Below, one piece after another: positions 51,080 to 54,271 of a DNA stretch of 54,271 nucleotides; positions within the stretch are counted from its first letter, which is position 1; each line of letters begins with the position of its first letter. Where the stretch lies: the NCBI GenBank assembly GCA_014376765.1, contig JACMQX010000155.1:1-54271 (forward strand), read 5' to 3'. This stretch comes from Ramlibacter sp. GTDB taxonomy: Bacteria > Pseudomonadota > Gammaproteobacteria > Burkholderiales > Burkholderiaceae_C. Position numbers and translations under genes: made by a program. The notes beneath the pieces are model-generated. The model was not told the DNA's origin. It searched no databases and was given only the letters and a program-made list of their open reading frames with translations.

Positions 51080-52069
51080 TCACGGGCGCGCTGTCAGCAC
51101 GGCGGGGTTGAGTGGCGTCAGGGGCTTGCCCTGGGTGAGAAAGCCGATGAGGTTGTCCGCCGCCAGATTGGCCATGGCCAACCGGGTCGGCAAAGTGGCG
51201 CTCGCGATGTGCGGGGTCAGCACCACATTGGGCAGCGTGAGCAGGTCAGGATGCACCTTCGGCTCGCCTTCAAACACGTCCAGCCCTGCGCCGGCAATGC
51301 GCCTGTCGCGCAGCGCCGCGGCCAGCGCAGCGTCGTCCACAATGCCGCCGCGGGCGATGTTGATGAGGTTGGCGCTGGGCTTCATCTGCGCGATCTCAGC
51401 CGCGCCAATCGCATGGTGCGAAGAAGCCGAATACGGCAGGACCAGTACCAGGTGGTCGGAGGTTTTGAGCAACTCTTCCTTGCTTACATACGCGGCCTTG
51501 CATGCCCCTTCGGTCGCTGCATCCAGCCGCGAGCGGTTGTGATAGATCACCTTCATGCCAAAGCCGTAGGCGCCGCGCCGGGCGATGCCCTGGCCGATGC
51601 GGCCCATACCCAGAATACCCAGTGTCGCGCCATGCACATCTGAACCAGCAAACATGTCGTAGCTCCAGCGCTGCCACTTGCCGGCGCGCAGGTAATGCTC
51701 GCTCTCGGTCATGCGGCGGGCGGTTGCCATGAGGAGGGCAAAGCCGAAATCGGCTGTTGTCTCGGTCAGCACGTCGGGCGCGTTGGTGGCCAGGACGCCC
51801 TGCGCGGTCATGGCGTCCACATCGAAGTTGTTGTAGCCCACGGCCATGTTGGCGCATATCTTCAGCTGCGGGCACTCTGCAAGCAGTTCCTTGTCGATGC
51901 GTTCGGCACCGGTCGTGAACACACCGGTCATGCCCTGCATCTTCCCGATCAACTGAGCCCGCGACCAGGGCTCATCCGCCGGGTTGGAGGTGACATCGAA
52001 ATGCTGTTCCAGCTTCGCGATGACCTCAGGAAATACAGCGCGGGCGACGAGGACTTTCAGTTTGCTCAT
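51080..52069 (-). CDS. D-2-hydroxyacid dehydrogenase (glyoxylate/hydroxypyruvate reductase type)
   Basis: 329 residues from ATG 52069. Seen: NMAVGYNNFDVDAMTAQGVL, the NAD(P)-binding LGILGMGRIGQGIARRGAYG, NRSRLDA (Arg preference suggesting NADPH), INIARGGIVDDAALAAAL with the substrate Arg, LDVFEGEP with the Glu, and LTPHIASAT with the catalytic His. Fits GhrB/GyaR-like reductases that convert glyoxylate to glycolate or hydroxypyruvate to glycerate. nhaD-like lies 7 bp upstream. Confidence 0.92.
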   Translation of the reverse strand: MSKLKVLVARAVFPEVIAKLEQHFDVTSNPADEPWSRAQLIGKMQGMTGVFTTGAERIDKELLAECPQLKICANMAVGYNNFDVDAMTAQGVLATNAPDVLTETTADFGFALLMATARRMTESEHYLRAGKWQRWSYDMFAGSDVHGATLGILGMGRIGQGIARRGAYGFGMKVIYHNRSRLDAATEGACKAAYVSKEELLKTSDHLVLVLPYSASSHHAIGAAEIAQMKPSANLINIARGGIVDDAALAAALRDRRIAGAGLDVFEGEPKVHPDLLTLPNVVLTPHIASATLPTRLAMANLAADNLIGFLTQGKPLTPLNPAVLTARP

Positions 52070-52076
52070 GAGTGAC

Positions 52077-53426
52077 CTAAATAAACCAGATGAATGTGAC
52101 GACGGCAAAAAGCGGCAACAGCACCGCGCAGGACCATGCCATGTAACCAAAAAAGCTGGGCATTTTCACCCCCCGTTCTTCGGCGATGGCTTTGACCATC
52201 AGGTTGGGTGCATTGCCAATATAGCTGTTGGCGCCCATGAACACGGCCCCGGCCGAGATCGCGGCCAGTGTGGGCGCGAGCGTGGTCATCAGCACCTTGG
52301 GGTCGCCTCCGGCCGTATTGAAGAACACCATGTACGTGGGCGCGTTGTCCAGGAGTGAACTCAAAAGGCCGGTTGCCCAGAAATACATGGCCGGACTGGG
52401 CGTGCCGTCTGCTCGCGTCACGGCGGCAATGATGGCCCCGAACGGCCCCTGCGGCCCCGCTTTGAGCATGGCAATGACAGGCAGGATGGTGAGGAAAATG
52501 CCTGCAAACAGCTTGGCCACCTCCAGCATCGGGGCCCAGGAAAACTGGTTGTCCCGGTGCACTTGCGCGGGTGTGGTGCGCAAGGAAATGAAGATGACCA
52601 CCACCAGGCCCAGGTCGCGCAGCAATCCGGGCAGGCCAACCTCCACCCCCATCAGATGGAACACCACGCCAGACTTCCAGACGCCGCTCATGAGTACCAG
52701 CAAGGCGATGGTGCCCAGCAACCAGAAGTTGCGCGCGCCATCAAACCCAAACTGCCGAATGTCAGGCGCCGGGTCCGATGGCAAAGTGCCGTCGCGGGCC
52801 AGGTACCAGGTGTCCACGCCATAGAAAAGCGCCAGCAGGACCGCGAGGCAAAACAGCGTCTCCGGCAAGATGTGGCTCATCGTCCAGAAAAAATCAACGC
52901 CTTTGAGAAAACCGAGGAACAGTGGCGGGTCACCCAGCGGCGTCAATGAGCCGCCGATGTTGGAGACGATGAAGATGAAGAACACGACGATGTGTGCACG
53001 GCGCCGGCGCCTTTCGTTGGCCCGGATCAGGGGCCTGATCAACAGCATGGACGCACCCGTCGTCCCCATGAAGCTGGCCAGCACGGCGCCTGTGGCAAGA
53101 AGCGCCGTATTCAGCCCGGGGCCCCCGCGCAGGTTGCCTCGAATATGGATGCCTCCCGCCACGGTGAACAGCGCCGTGAGCAGCAGGATGAAGGGGATGT
53201 ACTCGGCCAGCAGCGCATGAAGAAAACCCGTTCCTGCGGCTGGCACGCCGAACACCAGGGTGAAGGGCGCCAGAAAGGCCATCGCCCATGCCGCCGTGAC
53301 CTTGCCGAAGTGACGGTGCCAGAGCGGCGCAGCCAGTAACGGCATGAGCGCGATGGACAAAAGCAACCCCGCAAAAGGCACTGCCCACAGGATTGAAAGA
53401 TGAGTTCCGTCAACGTGAGCAACCAT
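52077..53426 (-). CDS. Sodium:proton antiporter-like membrane protein (NhaD/ArsB-CitM superfamily)
   Basis: 449 residues with eleven to twelve spans. Seen: FIFIVSNIGGSLTPLGDPPL (the superfamily signature), PEYIPF-like LLAEYIPFILLLTALFTVAG, GLLSSLLDNAPTYMVFFNTA, and GAVFMGANSYIGNAPNLMVK. These motifs characterise NhaD-type Na+/H+ antiporters in the ion-transporter superfamily. First gene of a run with the hydroxyacid dehydrogenase, rmuC and an MFS gene, and divergent from csbD. Confidence 0.88.
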   Translation of the reverse strand: MVAHVDGTHLSILWAVPFAGLLLSIALMPLLAAPLWHRHFGKVTAAWAMAFLAPFTLVFGVPAAGTGFLHALLAEYIPFILLLTALFTVAGGIHIRGNLRGGPGLNTALLATGAVLASFMGTTGASMLLIRPLIRANERRRRRAHIVVFFIFIVSNIGGSLTPLGDPPLFLGFLKGVDFFWTMSHILPETLFCLAVLLALFYGVDTWYLARDGTLPSDPAPDIRQFGFDGARNFWLLGTIALLVLMSGVWKSGVVFHLMGVEVGLPGLLRDLGLVVVIFISLRTTPAQVHRDNQFSWAPMLEVAKLFAGIFLTILPVIAMLKAGPQGPFGAIIAAVTRADGTPSPAMYFWATGLLSSLLDNAPTYMVFFNTAGGDPKVLMTTLAPTLAAISAGAVFMGANSYIGNAPNLMVKAIAEERGVKMPSFFGYMAWSCAVLLPLFAVVTFIWFI

Positions 53427-53516
53427 GGACTTGAGTGTAGGGGATGCCCCGTTCTGTAGGCACCAGACTACGCCCGTACACCAATACCTCCTACCTTTTT
53501 GGTCGATGGTGCTACC

Positions 53517-53522
53517 TATAGT
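53517..53522 (+). promoter_or_regulatory. Likely -10 box (sigma-S-like) of csbD
   Basis: CCTATAGTTT gives TATAGT with the C at position -13 favoured by RpoS; no -35 similarity is seen. It lies 30 bp before the csbD start with an AGGAG site in between. Confidence 0.4.
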
Positions 53523-53551
53523 TTCTGTATCAACAACGACAGGAGAAACCC

Positions 53552-53773
53552 ATGAACCAGGATCGAATCGAAGGCAACTGGAAACAGTTCAAGGGCATGG
53601 TCAAGGAGCAGTGGGGCAAGCTGACCGATGACGACATGGACGTCATCGCCGGCAAACGCGATCACCTGCTTGGACGCATCCAGGAACGCCACGGCTTGAG
53701 CAAGGACGAAGCCGACGTCCAGGTCAAGGATTGGGAGACCCGCAACCCATCCTTCTTTTTTGAAAAGTCCTGA
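53552..53773 (+). CDS. CsbD-family stress protein
   Basis: 73 residues behind CAGGAG. Seen: MNQDRIEGNWKQFKGMVKEQ, WGKLTDDDMDVIAGKRDHLL, and GRIQERHGLSKDEADVQVKD, a near-complete CsbD four-helix small protein like E. coli YjbJ. It is soluble and abundant in stationary phase; the molecular role is unknown. The sequence suggests RpoS control. The next gene is 55 bp downstream. Confidence 0.92.
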   Translation: MNQDRIEGNWKQFKGMVKEQWGKLTDDDMDVIAGKRDHLLGRIQERHGLSKDEADVQVKDWETRNPSFFFEKS

Positions 53774-53828
53774 GCTTTTTTGCCCGGGGCTACTCCCGCA
53801 ACAACAATCATCACATCAAGGATCCCCC

Positions 53829-54271
53829 ATGAAATACCAACATAAACTCATCGCACTCGCTATTGCCGCCAGCTTCAGTTGCGGGGCCGCATTCGCCATG
53901 ACCAAGGCTGAATACAAGGTTGCCGACGAGCGCATCGAAATGGACTACAAGTCCGCCAAGAAAGCCTGTGGCTCCATGAAGGCAAATGCCAAGGACATCT
54001 GCATGGCAGAAGCCAAAGGCACTGAAAAAGTGGCCAAGGCAGAAAACGAAGCCCAGTACAAGCCTAGCGCCAAACACAGCTACAAGGTCAATGAAGTGAA
54101 GGCTGATGCTGCCTACAAGACTGCCAAGGAAAAGTGCGACGACCTGGCCGGTAATGCCAAGGACGTCTGCGTGAAAGACGCCAAGGCCGTCCATGTCAAA
54201 GCCAAGGCTGACGCCAAGGTCACCAAGGTGAGCAATGAGACCAGCATGGCCAAAAGCGACAAGGTCGCCGA
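53829..54271 (+). CDS. Lysine-rich exported protein with cysteine-pair repeats (C-terminus off the window)
   Basis: About 147 residues are present; the 3' end is cut by the right edge. A signal peptide (HKLIALAIAASFSCGAAFA) is clear. The mature part is rich in Lys and Ala and repeats a unit: a YK-x-AK start, Cys, NAKDICMAEAKGTEKV then Cys, NAKDVCVKDAKAVHV, with Cys pairs 10-11 residues apart in each. It resembles proteins in Comamonadaceae annotated only as hypothetical; cysteines would be oxidised in the periplasm. Downstream of csbD on the same strand. Confidence 0.8.
   Translation, partial: MKYQHKLIALAIAASFSCGAAFAMTKAEYKVADERIEMDYKSAKKACGSMKANAKDICMAEAKGTEKVAKAENEAQYKPSAKHSYKVNEVKADAAYKTAKEKCDDLAGNAKDVCVKDAKAVHVKAKADAKVTKVSNETSMAKSDKVA

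Overview
The window reads as a chromosomal segment of a GC-rich betaproteobacterium, most likely Burkholderiales/Comamonadaceae (Polaromonas/Rhodoferax/Variovorax-like). This rests on gene content and order, since no database search was possible. Supporting signs are a Bug-family (TctC) binding protein, the rpsF-priB-rpsR-rplI-dnaB block, EarP beside an EF-P with Arg32, surE-pcm-nlpD-rpoS, and hupB followed directly by tRNA-Val. Coding density is high and no intergenic gap exceeds 300 bp. I see no prophage, insertion sequence, CRISPR array or rRNA operon.

Left part (1-10.1 kb). An aromatic-type FAD monooxygenase (cut by the window edge) and a TctC binding protein form an operon divergent from a MarR regulator, with a 20-bp palindrome on the predicted start site. 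A long minus-strand run follows: alaA-hom-thrC-mobB-moeA-moaD-moaE, joining threonine and molybdenum-cofactor synthesis by overlapping genes. A DUF498 protein and a Bcp peroxiredoxin lie divergently.

10-24 kb. PIN-PhoH ATPase, a REPIN-like inverted repeat, dnaB with a DnaA-box cluster upstream, the S6-PriB-S18-L9 operon, a proton symporter with a periplasmic insert, a DUF4212/sodium-solute symporter pair with an EF-hand loop, and the divergent ppsA/ppsR pair.

23.7-28 kb. An iron region: bfr, a 13-bp tandem repeat, a promoter with a Fur-like operator, then bfd, a candidate 23-residue membrane peptide, tonB, exbB and exbD, facing an HbpS/GlcG-like protein. Next is a Bax-inhibitor-1 membrane protein behind a near-consensus heat-shock (sigma-32) promoter.

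28-41 kb. rlmD, a PolB-type exonuclease, rpoS-nlpD-pcm-surE, a quinone-oxidoreductase-like gene, tRNA-His, ppiD, tRNA-Val and hupB. Then comes the operon uvrC-pgsA-EamA-haloacetate dehalogenase-tartrate dehydrogenase-like; the dehalogenase keeps the whole fluoroacetate-dehalogenase active site.

43-54 kb. earP-efp, a stand-alone DUF3445 haem N-demethylase coupled to an AEC permease, a tail-anchored GYF-like protein, a LOG-family protein, the operon nhaD-like/hydroxyacid dehydrogenase/rmuC/MFS, a CsbD stress protein and a lysine-rich exported repeat protein cut by the right edge.

Most of the window is housekeeping DNA. The less ordinary signals are the EF-hand symporter, the MHS symporter insert, the small peptide in the bfd-tonB operon, the heat-shock promoter of the BI-1 gene, the REPIN, and the orphan tail-anchored and haem-demethylase genes.
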